Shown piece after piece: positions 28,418 through 37,658 of a stretch of 58,336 nt of DNA. Numbering within the stretch: the first letter of the stretch is position 1; every line of letters begins with the position of its first letter. The notes under the pieces are model-generated. The model saw only the letters and a list, made by a program, of their open reading frames with translations, did no database searches and had not been told where the DNA came from. Source of the stretch: Enterococcus gallinarum NBRC 100675 (GTDB lineage Bacteria; Bacillota; Bacilli; Lactobacillales; Enterococcaceae); assembly GCF_001544275.1 (NCBI RefSeq), contig NZ_BCQE01000025.1, positions 1 through 58,336 of the forward strand, written 5' to 3'. A program made the position numbers and the translations under genes.

Positions 28418-29092
28418 CTACCAAGTATAGGCCTGCTCAAAATAATCCGGCACTTCTACCAGTGAAGGCAAGATATGCAGCACTTTTTCTTCGATCACTG
28501 ACGTCGGAGCAACCAGATCAGGTACCATGATCACCGGAATGCCAGCTGCATGCGCAGCATGAATACCGTTAGCGGAATCTTCAAGAATGACTAATTGATT
28601 TTTCGGAACCCCTAAGCGATTATGGGCTTTTTCGAAAATTTCAGGATCCGGTTTCGCCCGCACAACATCATCGAAACAAACGATTTCTGGAAATTCTTGC
28701 GTCAGACCTGCGGAATCCAGCAATGTATCGATGACTCGTCGTTGGTTGCTAGAAGCAAGGATCCGCGGAATCCCTTTTTCATCCAAATAGCGCAGCAAGT
28801 CATGGACCCCCGGTTTTAATGCTGCTTGACCTTGCTCAAAGAGCAGCAGAGTTTGATCAAAAGCGGCTTGGATGAAACGATCAACAGTCTCTGGACCGAA
28901 GGCCGCATCATATCGTTCATGATAAGCCGCCCAGACTTCTTCATCTGAAACACCAACGTATGCTAGATAGACATCTTTTGTATAGGGGATCTCCATCTGA
29001 TCGGCCACGATCTGTGTTGCCTGATAGTAAAGAAGCTCCGTATCAAAAATCAGTCCGTCCATATCAAAAATCACACCATATAATTCAGCCAT
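28418..29092 (-). CDS. HAD-superfamily hydrolase, beta-phosphoglucomutase/phosphatase-like
   Basis: 224 aa from the ATG at 29092 (GGGAGG upstream). Motif I DMDGLIFDTE, motif II ASSNQR, motif III Lys in RAKPDPEIF, motif IV EDSANGI. The helical cap is of subfamily IA. It dephosphorylates a small phospho-metabolite; the substrate is not assignable. The start overlaps the end of folC by 8 bp. Confidence 0.9.
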   Translation of the reverse strand: MAELYGVIFDMDGLIFDTELLYYQATQIVADQMEIPYTKDVYLAYVGVSDEEVWAAYHERYDAAFGPETVDRFIQAAFDQTLLLFEQGQAALKPGVHDLLRYLDEKGIPRILASSNQRRVIDTLLDSAGLTQEFPEIVCFDDVVRAKPDPEIFEKAHNRLGVPKNQLVILEDSANGIHAAHAAGIPVIMVPDLVAPTSVIEEKVLHILPSLVEVPDYFEQAYTW

Positions 29093-30398
29093 TTCTTCCT
29101 CCCATTCCCAACAAAAGTTCCCGAACTTCTGATACAAAATAAAGCGAACCAGTGATCAGAAGCAAGTCTTCATTGGTCATTTTTTCTAATAATTCTGCTA
29201 AGCCAAACTGCCATAGTGAAACGATCGAGATGCGCGCTTCATTCAATTGCTGGTAATCATCACTTAAATGGATCGCTTTTGGAAAATCAAATGTGGTCAA
29301 ATAGATTTCAGCTTTCGGGATCGTTAACAGCTGTTGCAGCATCTCATCGACATTTTTTGTCTCCAATGCTGAAAACAAGATATGGATGCGATAGTTGGTG
29401 AATTCTTCTCTAACTGTCTCAACCAAGCGTTCCATGGCGTGCGTGTTATGCGCACCATCTATAATGATCAGCGGTTCATTGCTGATTTTCTCCATTCGCG
29501 CGGGCCAATAAGCTTTCTTTAAGCCATTGCGGACTACTTTTTCCGAAAATGGCAGTTTTTTTAACTCACAGAATAAATAATATAATTGAATAGCGACACC
29601 GGCGTTTTCTGGTTGGTGTCGACCAATCATCGGCGTTTTCAGTCCTTTGATTTTTCCGCGGTCATTCTCAAAATCGAACCACTCTCCCCAGATTTCATCC
29701 GGACGATGATACGTGACTCGATAGTCTTCTCCCAAGTGGGATACAGGAGCCTCAGATTCTGCAGCTTCAAGGTCGATTACGGATAGCGCACTTTCAGGGA
29801 TCTTCCCAGTCACTAGTGGCACCTTGGGTTTGATGATCCCGGCTTTATGGGCAGCAATGGCCTCAATCGTGTCACCAAGCATATCCATATGGTCCATTCC
29901 AATAGTCGTGATGGCCGTCAAGATTGGTGTGATCACATTTGTACTATCCAAACGGCCGCCTAAGCCAACTTCTATGATAGCCACATCGACTTGTTGCTGG
30001 GCAAAGTAGCCGAATGCCAGTGCAGTCAAAATCTCAAATTGGGTGATTCCGGTCAATTCTTCTTCCTGATCCAGTTGCATGACGAGTGGTTGAAGTGTTT
30101 CGACCCATTCAATCAGCGAGTCATCTGGTATAAAACGCCCATCAATCTCGATCCGTTCATTGAAAGACTCGATATGGGGCGATGTGAACGTTCCAACTTG
30201 CAGCCCACTTTCTTCTAGAAGACTTCGTAAATAGCTGACAGTCGAACCCTTGCCGTTCGTTCCGGCAACATGGATCAATGTCAGATTTTTTTCTGGATTG
30301 CCTAATCGTTGTAGCAATGCTTCTACTCGCATCAATCCTGGACGCATCCCGAAGGTCTTTCTTCCGTGGATCCATGCAATTGCTTCTTCACTTGTCAT
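29085..30398 (-). CDS. folC: Folylpolyglutamate synthase / dihydrofolate synthase
   Basis: 437 aa from the ATG at 30398, preceded by GAGGTG. Mur-ligase-like: P-loop HVAGTNGKGST, the LGGRLDSTN loop, and IIDGAHN in the C-terminal domain. It adds glutamates to folates (and may also join dihydropteroate and glutamate). Downstream of valS as in other Firmicutes. Confidence 0.93.
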   Translation of the reverse strand: MTSEEAIAWIHGRKTFGMRPGLMRVEALLQRLGNPEKNLTLIHVAGTNGKGSTVSYLRSLLEESGLQVGTFTSPHIESFNERIEIDGRFIPDDSLIEWVETLQPLVMQLDQEEELTGITQFEILTALAFGYFAQQQVDVAIIEVGLGGRLDSTNVITPILTAITTIGMDHMDMLGDTIEAIAAHKAGIIKPKVPLVTGKIPESALSVIDLEAAESEAPVSHLGEDYRVTYHRPDEIWGEWFDFENDRGKIKGLKTPMIGRHQPENAGVAIQLYYLFCELKKLPFSEKVVRNGLKKAYWPARMEKISNEPLIIIDGAHNTHAMERLVETVREEFTNYRIHILFSALETKNVDEMLQQLLTIPKAEIYLTTFDFPKAIHLSDDYQQLNEARISIVSLWQFGLAELLEKMTNEDLLLITGSLYFVSEVRELLLGMGGRNG

Positions 30399-30496
30399 GT
30401 TCTTCACCTCAAAATCATTTTAGCAAATCTTCCCTTTTTTTCCTAATTCTACTGCTCTTTCTCTCAGAGCGTTCCCAACAAAAATCGATAGGAAAA

Positions 30497-30545
30497 CTAC
30501 CCGATCTATAGCGGTTAGGAATTCTTTCCTCTATAGATCGGGTAG
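30497..30545. terminator. valS terminator-like palindrome followed by GATCGG repeats
   Basis: CTACCCGATCTATAG (30497-30511) and its exact reverse complement (30531-30545) flank an inner AGGAA/TTCCT stem. On the minus strand TTTTCC follows. Two further AGATCGG copies follow at about 30549 and 30578. The rest of the gap between valS and folC (30399-30653) holds nothing I recognise. Confidence 0.65.
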
Positions 30546-30653
30546 CTAGAGATCGGGTAATTAGAGAGTAAATAGTTAGATCGGTAATTTGCAACAGCTA
30601 GTGTTCCATAGGAATATCGATGATTAGCTTGCTGCCTCGATTCAATAAATAGA

Positions 30654-33293
30654 TTATTGAATCGTACGCAATTGCTCGATCCGTTCTTGAACTGCTTTTT
30701 GTTTATCCAAATAATCGGCTTCTTTCGCTCGCTCTTGCGCCACAACTTCTTCAGGGGCATTGGCAACGAAACGTTCGTTTGCTAATTTCCCTTGCACGCG
30801 TTTGACCTCTTGATTGAATTTCGCCAATTCTTTTTCTAAACGGCTGATTTCTTCTTCGATATTGATCAAGCCGGCTAATGGCAAATAGATCGTTGCTCCG
30901 GATAAGATAGCTGACATCGCCAATTCCGGTGCTTCCAGTGTATTGGAAATCACTAGCTCTTCTGGATTGCAGAATCGTTCGATAGAGTTTTTGTTGGTGA
31001 TCAGGAAGCTCTCGATCTCAACATCGTTGGTTTGGATCAGCAATGTAATTGGCTTAGAAAGCGGCGTGTTGACTTCCGCCCGAATGTTGCGGACAGAACG
31101 AATCAACTCTTTTAACACTTCCATTCCTTGTGCTGCTTTCTCATCCGACCACTCTGGCTGAACTTCTGGATAAGCAGCTACTACAAGCGAATCGCCTGTA
31201 TGAGGCAGTTTACTCCAAATTTCTTCTGTGACAAACGGCATGATTGGGTGCAGCAAGCGTAATATTTGATCCAACACATGAACCAAAATGCTCTTATTGA
31301 CTTGTTTAGCTGCTTCATTTTCACCATATAAGGTTTCTTTGCTCATTTCGATATACCAGTCACAAAAGTCATCCCAAATAAAGTTGTATAACTGGCGACC
31401 TGCTTCACCGAATTCAAAACGATCAAACAACTCAGTCACTTTCTCGATCGTTTCATTTAAACGAGTTAAGATCCAACGGTCCGCTACGGATTTCTCGCCA
31501 GAAAAATCAATATCTGTCACCGTCATTCCTTCAACATTCATCAAGACAAAACGGGACGCATTCCAAATCTTGTTGATGAAGTTCCAAGCAGCATCCATTT
31601 TTTCATAGCTGAAGCGAACATCTTGTCCTGGTGCAGAGCCATTTGATAAGAACCAGCGCAATGCATCGGCGCCATATTTTTCGATGACTTCCATCGGATC
31701 GATCCCGTTCCCTAATGACTTACTCATTTTACGTCCCTGTTCATCACGAATCAGTCCATGGATCAGCACATTTTCAAAAGGACGTTTGCCTGTGAATTCC
31801 AAGCTTTGGAAAATCATGCGGCTTACCCAGAAAGCAATGATGTCGTAGCCTGTGACTAGCGTGTTGGTTGGGAAATAACGCTGATAATCAGCACTATTTT
31901 CATCTGGCCAGCCCATGGTTGAAAATGGCCATAATGCGGAGCTGAACCAAGTATCCAGTACATCAGGATCCTGTGTCCAGTTTTCGGCATCTGCCGGTGC
32001 TTCTAAGCCCACATACATTTCACCAGTTTCATTGTGGTACCAAGCAGGAATTTGATGTCCCCACCACAATTGTCGGGAAATAACCCAGTCGTGAATATTT
32101 TCCATCCAGCGCAAGAAAGTTTGATTGAAGCGCGGTGGGAAAAACTCGACTGCCTGATCCGTCGATTGGTTGTCGATCGCTTCTTTAGCCAATGGCCCCA
32201 TTTTGACAAACCATTGCGTAGATAAACGAGGTTCAACAACGACACCGGTTCGTTCTGAATGGCCAACACTGTGAATCATTTTTTCAATCTTTAACAAACG
32301 TCCGATATCTTCCAAATCTTTGACGATCGCTTTACGAGCTGCAAAACGATCCATGCCAGCATATTTACCGGCTAAATCATTCATGGTTCCGTCATCGTTC
32401 ATAACATTGACCCGTGGCAAGTTATGGCGGTTACCGACTTCAAAGTCATTCGGATCATGGGCAGGGGTGATTTTTACTACGCCGGTTCCAAATTCTTGAT
32501 CCACGTAAGTATCCGCAATGATTGGGATCTCTTTATTAACTAATGGCAAAATAACCTTTTTGCCGATCAATTCTTGGTAGCGTTCATCCTCTGGATGGAC
32601 AGCGATCGCAGTGTCTCCTAGCATCGTTTCTGGACGAGTGGTGGCAATCTCTACGGTACCAGAACCATCTGCCAGTTCATAAGTCATGTGGTAAAAAGCT
32701 CCTTCGATCTCTTTATGGATGACTTCAATATCAGATAAGGCCGTACGTGCTTGCGGATCCCAGTTGATGATATATTCGCCGCGATAGATCAAGTCTTTTT
32801 CGTAAAGAGTTACGAAGACTTTACGGACAGCATCTGACAGACCCTCGTCTAATGTGAATCGTTCTCGACTATAGTCAAGAGACAATCCTAGCTTTGCCCA
32901 CTGCTCACGAATATGGCCTGCATATTCTTCTTTCCATTCCCACACTTGGTCGACAAATTTTTCCCGACCAAGGTCATAGCGGGAGATCCCTTGTTCTCTT
33001 AGTTTTTCTTCGACTTTTGCTTGTGTCGCAATTCCAGCGTGATCCATACCTGGTAACCACAATGTATCAAACCCTTGCATCCGTTTTTGGCGAATGATGA
33101 TATCTTGAAGGGTTGTATCCCACGCATGGCCTAAGTGTAGTTTACCAGTAACATTTGGCGGAGGAATAACGATTGAATAAGGCTTGGCTTTTTGATCACC
33201 ACTTGGTTTGAATAGATCTTTGGCTAACCATTCCTGGTAGCGTCCCGCTTCGACTTCTTGCGGGTTGTACTTTGTTGATAAGTTATCGGACAT
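30654..33293 (-). CDS. valS: Valyl-tRNA synthetase
   Basis: 879 aa class I synthetase. HIGH-type motif [15 protein letters not shown], editing domain ([10 protein letters not shown]), KMSKS motif [13 protein letters not shown], anticodon-binding domain and C-terminal coiled coil (about 815-879). Charges tRNA-Val. Controlled by the T-box leader upstream; SD AGGAGG. Confidence 0.98.
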   Translation of the reverse strand: MSDNLSTKYNPQEVEAGRYQEWLAKDLFKPSGDQKAKPYSIVIPPPNVTGKLHLGHAWDTTLQDIIIRQKRMQGFDTLWLPGMDHAGIATQAKVEEKLREQGISRYDLGREKFVDQVWEWKEEYAGHIREQWAKLGLSLDYSRERFTLDEGLSDAVRKVFVTLYEKDLIYRGEYIINWDPQARTALSDIEVIHKEIEGAFYHMTYELADGSGTVEIATTRPETMLGDTAIAVHPEDERYQELIGKKVILPLVNKEIPIIADTYVDQEFGTGVVKITPAHDPNDFEVGNRHNLPRVNVMNDDGTMNDLAGKYAGMDRFAARKAIVKDLEDIGRLLKIEKMIHSVGHSERTGVVVEPRLSTQWFVKMGPLAKEAIDNQSTDQAVEFFPPRFNQTFLRWMENIHDWVISRQLWWGHQIPAWYHNETGEMYVGLEAPADAENWTQDPDVLDTWFSSALWPFSTMGWPDENSADYQRYFPTNTLVTGYDIIAFWVSRMIFQSLEFTGKRPFENVLIHGLIRDEQGRKMSKSLGNGIDPMEVIEKYGADALRWFLSNGSAPGQDVRFSYEKMDAAWNFINKIWNASRFVLMNVEGMTVTDIDFSGEKSVADRWILTRLNETIEKVTELFDRFEFGEAGRQLYNFIWDDFCDWYIEMSKETLYGENEAAKQVNKSILVHVLDQILRLLHPIMPFVTEEIWSKLPHTGDSLVVAAYPEVQPEWSDEKAAQGMEVLKELIRSVRNIRAEVNTPLSKPITLLIQTNDVEIESFLITNKNSIERFCNPEELVISNTLEAPELAMSAILSGATIYLPLAGLINIEEEISRLEKELAKFNQEVKRVQGKLANERFVANAPEEVVAQERAKEADYLDKQKAVQERIEQLRTIQ

Positions 33294-33351
33294 TGTTTTA
33301 CCTCCTACTTTTTTTGATCAGTTCCTTCAAGACCGCTCGGCTTTTGGGAAT

Positions 33352-33614
33352 AAAAAAAGTCCTAAAATGCCGAAGCATTTTAGGACGTAAATACGCGGTA
33401 CCACCTAAATTGTAGATTTCTCTACCTCTTGGGCGTGAGTTAACGGTCACGAAGCGTTTGATTCTACTGAACAAGGTGTTCCTTGCTGTTCCAATCAAAG
33501 ACTCACAAGCTACCTTCTCAGATTCCTGCTGAAAACCTTGCACCAATTGGTCTTCTCTCTGTAAAAACAGTCCGTCTGATACTCCTCTTGATCCTCGTCT
33601 TCTTTCAATTGATC
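33352..33614 (-). promoter_or_regulatory. T-box riboswitch (tRNA-Val) of valS
   Basis: T-box sequence AGGTGGTACCGCG at 33394-33406 (minus strand). The terminator stem GTCCTAAAATGC/GCATTTTAGGAC (33359-33386) is followed by seven T. Stem I contains the AGTA motif and the GGTG...AAG distal loop elements. After the closing TCTGA, the specifier loop presents GTA (33513-33511), a valine codon, followed by a purine. Uncharged tRNA-Val should allow read-through. Confidence 0.93.
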
Positions 33615-33620
33615 TTGTTC

Positions 33621-33649
33621 ATTCTACAATGAACTTTTTTGAAAGTCAA
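33621..33649 (-). promoter_or_regulatory. valS T-box promoter
   Basis: Minus strand: TTGACT (33644-33649), 17-bp spacer, TAGAAT (33621-33626). The -35 box overlaps the last codons of tpx. Confidence 0.85.
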
Positions 33650-34140
33650 ACAGCGATTGATCTGGCAGCGGCCAAAGCCGATTGATAGTCCGGTTCTTGA
33701 GAGATTTCAGGCACGATCTCTTCGTAGCGGATCACCCCTTTTTCATCTAAGACAAAAATCGCGCGGGCAAAATGTCCAAACTCTGGGATCATAATTTGAT
33801 AGGTTTCTCCAAACGTATTTTCTGGATCATGCAGCATCAGCATATCGATCCCTTCTTGTCCACACCAATTTGCTTGTTCTTCTTTCGTATTGTTCGAGAT
33901 TGTCACAAAATTAACCTCATCAATCTTACTTGCTTCTTCATTGAAGCGCTTCGTCTGCAATGCACAGACCCGCGTGTCAATGTCGGGAACAATGCTTAAG
34001 ATCGTCGGTTTACCTAAGAAATCAGCCAAGCGATAAACTTTGTCATCTAAACTTTTCAGTTCAAATTCTTTGGCTTGATCCCCTACTTTTGGCTGAATGC
34101 CTGGTACTTCAAAAATGGTTCCTTTACGTGTTACTTGCAT
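33646..34140 (-). CDS. tpx: Thiol peroxidase (Tpx, 2-Cys peroxiredoxin)
   Basis: 164 aa from the ATG at 34140 (AGGAGAG upstream); the longer frame is non-coding. Peroxidatic Cys in PDIDTRVCALQTKRF, resolving Cys in NWCGQEGI. Reduces hydrogen and alkyl peroxides with thioredoxin as donor. It lies 72 bp after rex on the same strand. Confidence 0.95.
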   Translation of the reverse strand: MQVTRKGTIFEVPGIQPKVGDQAKEFELKSLDDKVYRLADFLGKPTILSIVPDIDTRVCALQTKRFNEEASKIDEVNFVTISNNTKEEQANWCGQEGIDMLMLHDPENTFGETYQIMIPEFGHFARAIFVLDEKGVIRYEEIVPEISQEPDYQSALAAARSIAV

Positions 34141-34212
34141 GTCATCTCTCCTATTACAGTTTTCTCCAGTATAGGAGAGAACCCGCGAAAGCCAAAAGAT
34201 TTTGCTCAAAAC

Positions 34213-34860
34213 CTACGATTTCTGAGAATAGGTATTGTCAAAAAAGATCAACGTCTGTAATTCTGTCGTCAGATCGATGTATTGGATATGAACATTTTTA
34301 GGTACATTGACGCGATCAGGGGCAAAATTTAAAATCGCTGTAATGCCAGATTCTACGATCGTATCGATTGCCGCCTGAGAATATTGACTAGGTACTGTCG
34401 AGATAGCTACAGTGATTCCTTTCTCCTGAACGATCTCAGCTAGCTGATCCATTCCATAAACATAGTGACCGTCGATGGTCTTACCGATCAATTGCGGATC
34501 ATTATCAAATACAGCAACGATCGAAAGATTCTCATTGCGGCGAAAGTTGTTATTTGCAAGAGCTTTACCTAGATTGCCAAAGCCCACTAATGCAATGTTC
34601 TTTGCTTCGTTCGTTTCTAATATATGGCTAAAAACTTCAATCAAGTAAGGAACTTCATAACCATACCCGCTTCGTCCTAATTCCCCTAAGTGGGAAAAGT
34701 CCCGACGAATCGTTGCGGAAGGAACTTGTGTGATCTCAGCAAACTCTTTTGATTTGATTCGATGGACACCTGATGCATCCAAAAATTTTAAATGCCTTAA
34801 ATAAGCAGGCAGACGTTTCGCTGTTGCTTTAGGAAGTTTTTTTTCTCTTAATGCTTCCAT
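34213..34860 (-). CDS. rex: Redox-sensing transcriptional repressor Rex
   Basis: 215 aa from the ATG at 34860 with AAGGAGG upstream. N-terminal winged helix (about 1-80) and C-terminal Rossmann domain with GFGNLGKAL for NAD(H). It senses the NADH/NAD ratio and represses fermentation and respiration genes. A probable Rex box lies between promoter and SD, indicating autoregulation. Confidence 0.96.
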   Translation of the reverse strand: MEALREKKLPKATAKRLPAYLRHLKFLDASGVHRIKSKEFAEITQVPSATIRRDFSHLGELGRSGYGYEVPYLIEVFSHILETNEAKNIALVGFGNLGKALANNNFRRNENLSIVAVFDNDPQLIGKTIDGHYVYGMDQLAEIVQEKGITVAISTVPSQYSQAAIDTIVESGITAILNFAPDRVNVPKNVHIQYIDLTTELQTLIFFDNTYSQKS

Positions 34861-34874
34861 GGTTTCCGTCCTCC

Positions 34875-34925
34875 TTGTTAAATAGTTCACATACCGAGTT
34901 TAGCATGCTCGTCATTGAATAGCAA
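34875..34925 (-). promoter_or_regulatory. rex promoter with Rex operator
   Basis: Minus strand: TTGCTA (34920-34925), 17-bp spacer, extended -10 TG-C-TAAACT (TAAACT at 34897-34902). Downstream, ATGTGAA-CTAT-TTAACAA (34875-34892) differs at two positions from TTGTGAA-N4-TTCACAA. Confidence 0.75.
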
Positions 34926-35005
34926 GCAATTTTCACAAACTTTTAATGCTTCCTAGATTCCAGTCAAACGACTGTGAGAAATCTCTCACAGGTCCAGCAT
35001 AAACG

Positions 35006-35050
35006 AAAAAAGACGGCTACTTGGGCACACCCTTTGTAACCATCTTTTTT
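35006..35050 (-). terminator. Terminator downstream of thiI
   Basis: Minus strand: AAAAAAGATGGTTAC pairs with GTAGCCGTCTTTTTT (two G-U pairs). A further small hairpin lies between it and the thiI stop. Confidence 0.85.
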
Positions 35051-35117
35051 CTTTAATTGCCAACAGTCAACAGCTGGTTTTTATCCCCTGATATCAAAAT
35101 TTTTTCTGATGTGAAGA

Positions 35118-36317
35118 TCAAAGAAAATCAGCGAATTCTGCTTTTTCGGAAGCTTGGATCTCTTCGATTTTCAACCCAGCTAATGCCCGCTCCATCATGC
35201 CTGCTATATCTAAGCGCTCTTCATATAAATGCACTTTCTCCAACTTCGGTCTTGTCTTAGGCTGTGGCGGAGCAAAAATCGTGCAGCAGTCTTCAAATGG
35301 CTGGATCGCCAGTTCAAACGTATCGATCTCTTGAGCTACATCAATGATTTCTAATTTATCCATCGTTGCCACCGGACGAATGATTGGCGTATTCGTTACT
35401 TCATTGATCGCCACCATACTTTGCAATGTTTGTGAAGCCACTTGGCCTAGTGATTCTCCGTTCAAAATAATCAATCCATGACGAGCTTCACGGATCGCAT
35501 CTGTGAGTCGCAGCATCATCCGGCGAGTGATCGTCATCCAATAGCCTTGAGGCACATGCTTCTTGATTTCTTCTTGAACTTCAGTGAATGGGACTTCAAT
35601 AAACTGAATACCGCCAACATAAGGGGTTAGTTTCTTTGTCAGATCTTTGGCTTTTTGTAGTGCCTGTTCGCTAGTATAAGGCGGGCTGGCAAAATGGACC
35701 GCTTCGATCTCTACCCCGCGTTTCATCGCAAAATAACCGGCAACGGGGGAATCGATCCCGCCTGAAAGCATCAGCATCCCTTTCCCACTCGTTCCAACCG
35801 GTAACCCACCAGCTCCTTGGATCGTCTCGTAAGAAAGGTAGGCTCCATCCATACGGATCTCTACCCGTAGATTGATATCTGGCTTTTTCATTTGAACTTT
35901 GATTTCTGGAAAGCGATCAATTACAGCATTTCCTAACGTCAAATTCAACTGATTACTGTCTTGGATGAATTGATGGTCACTGCGTTTGGCAGTGATTTTG
36001 AAGGTCTCAGTCCCTGTATAGATTTCACTCATCACTGTTTGTACGGCTTCTTTTAACACTTCGACGTCTTTTTCTACCCGAATGCTGGGAGAAAAATTTT
36101 GAATCCCAAACACTTTTTGCAATTTCAATATAATTGCCTGACTGTCTTCCCCATTCAGAAGCAAATGCATCCGATCACGTTCTGCATGAACTTTGACTTT
36201 AGGAAAGTCGGCAAGTGTTCGCTTCACATTCTCCGCCAACTGCATAATGAAACTGCGGCGGTTTTTTCCTTTGGTTGATAATTCGCCGTAGCGAACCATG
36301 ATCTCTGTATAATTCAC
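35118..36317 (-). CDS. thiI: tRNA 4-thiouridine synthetase ThiI (no rhodanese domain)
   Basis: 399 aa from a GTG at 36317 (AAAGGAG 8 nt upstream). N-terminal ferredoxin-like and THUMP domains (about 1-165), then the PP-loop ATP-pyrophosphatase with [12 protein letters not shown]. It makes s4U8 in tRNA. The length lacks the E. coli-type rhodanese domain, as usual in Gram-positives. The sulfur donor is presumably the cysteine desulfurase encoded 45 bp upstream. Confidence 0.94.
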   Translation of the reverse strand: MNYTEIMVRYGELSTKGKNRRSFIMQLAENVKRTLADFPKVKVHAERDRMHLLLNGEDSQAIILKLQKVFGIQNFSPSIRVEKDVEVLKEAVQTVMSEIYTGTETFKITAKRSDHQFIQDSNQLNLTLGNAVIDRFPEIKVQMKKPDINLRVEIRMDGAYLSYETIQGAGGLPVGTSGKGMLMLSGGIDSPVAGYFAMKRGVEIEAVHFASPPYTSEQALQKAKDLTKKLTPYVGGIQFIEVPFTEVQEEIKKHVPQGYWMTITRRMMLRLTDAIREARHGLIILNGESLGQVASQTLQSMVAINEVTNTPIIRPVATMDKLEIIDVAQEIDTFELAIQPFEDCCTIFAPPQPKTRPKLEKVHLYEERLDIAGMMERALAGLKIEEIQASEKAEFADFL

Positions 36318-36362
36318 GAGTAAAACTCCTTTGTTTGTCGTTGGTATGTTCGCAACATGCTC

Positions 36363-37508
36363 TTATTGGCTTAATTTTGAGAACTTTTGATAAAGCTGAT
36401 TAAATACAATCAAAAATTGTTCTACTTCGGCCATCGTATTACTTTCATCCAAGCTGACCCGAACTGCTGAAGTAGCTAAGCGACTAGGGACATGCATCGC
36501 ATGCAATGTGCTGCTAGCCATTTTCTTGCGGGAAGAGCAGGCACTAGTCGTTGAGAGATAAATCTGTTTTTCTTCAAAGGCATGGACAAGCACTTCTCCT
36601 CTGATCCCTTCCAATGAGAAACAAAGAATATGCGGCGCAAAATGTTCGGCTCCAGAAAACACCGTCACTTTCTCATACTCAGATAATGCTTCTGAAAGGT
36701 AACTTTTCAATAAGCCCACATGGTTAGGCCGGGCAGCTTTTTGTTCAAGTGCTAGTCGCAACGCTTTAGCCATTGCAACAATTGCCGGTAAATTCTCAGT
36801 CCCGCTGCGCTGATTTTGTTCTTGCCCGCCACCGGTCATCAATGGTGTTAGCTTACGGCCTTTTTTCCAATAAATAAAACCGACGCCCCTAGGTCCATGA
36901 AACTTGTGGGCAGAAAATGTGGCAAAGTCTACCCGTTGTGGCAACCATTGCTGCTGATCAACCTTCGCAATTGCTTGAACAGCATCCACATGGAAGTGGA
37001 TGCGAGGATGAGCTTCTAGAATTTCAGCGATTTGATTGATTGGCTGGATCGAACCAATTTCGTTGTTGACTGCCATCACAGAAACAAGAATCGTTTCCTT
37101 TCGGATCAGTTGCTGCAAAGCAGCGACATCTACAAATCCAGTAGAAGTAACGGGTGCGATACTCACGTCAAACCCTAGTTCTTTCAACTGTTCTGCGGTC
37201 TCACTGACCGCTGGATGTTCGATGCCAGAAATAATCAAGTGATTGCCATAAGCTTTTTTGGCGATCGCGGTGCCTTTTAAGACCCAATTGTCTCCTTCCG
37301 TCCCCCCACTGGTAAACCAAATCTCTGAAGCAGAAACTTGCAGCAGCTCAGCAATTTGCGCCCGAGACTGTTCCAAAAGACGGCTGGCTTGACTGCCAAG
37401 ATCGTGAAGACTTGAAGGGTTGCCGATAATACGCTGACTAACTTTTACATATGTATCTAATGCTTGCGGATAAATTGCGGTTGTGGCGCTGTTATCAAAA
37501 TAAATCAA
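36363..37508 (-). CDS. Cysteine desulfurase (NifS/IscS family), thiI partner
   Basis: 381 aa from a TTG at 37508, the only suitable start. PLP-binding Lys in SAHKFHGPRGVGF; active-site Cys in LSTTSACSSRKK. Removes sulfur from cysteine and passes it on as persulfide. Its place directly upstream of thiI matches NifZ of Bacillus, so tRNA thiolation rather than Fe-S assembly is the likely role. Confidence 0.92.
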   Translation of the reverse strand: MIYFDNSATTAIYPQALDTYVKVSQRIIGNPSSLHDLGSQASRLLEQSRAQIAELLQVSASEIWFTSGGTEGDNWVLKGTAIAKKAYGNHLIISGIEHPAVSETAEQLKELGFDVSIAPVTSTGFVDVAALQQLIRKETILVSVMAVNNEIGSIQPINQIAEILEAHPRIHFHVDAVQAIAKVDQQQWLPQRVDFATFSAHKFHGPRGVGFIYWKKGRKLTPLMTGGGQEQNQRSGTENLPAIVAMAKALRLALEQKAARPNHVGLLKSYLSEALSEYEKVTVFSGAEHFAPHILCFSLEGIRGEVLVHAFEEKQIYLSTTSACSSRKKMASSTLHAMHVPSRLATSAVRVSLDESNTMAEVEQFLIVFNQLYQKFSKLSQ

Positions 37509-37621
37509 TGCTAGGACCCTTTCTTTGAAAAATTCTTTCCCATTATAACTGCTCTTTCCTGCTCTTTCAAGAAGTTCCTCTTCTTGGATCGATTTGTCGG
37601 TAGAGAATCCGCCAATTCACT

Positions 37622-37655
37622 AAAAAAGCCAGACAGTTTTTCACTGCTGGCTTTT
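37622..37655 (-). terminator. ezrA terminator
   Basis: Minus strand: AAAGCCAG/CTGGCTTT with inner CAGT/ACTG, followed by six T; 3 bp after the stop codon. Confidence 0.9.
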
Positions 37656-37658
37656 GCT

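Noticed and set aside
33298-33546. 82-aa minus-strand reading frame upstream of valS
   Set aside because: Lies wholly inside the T-box leader and its terminator.
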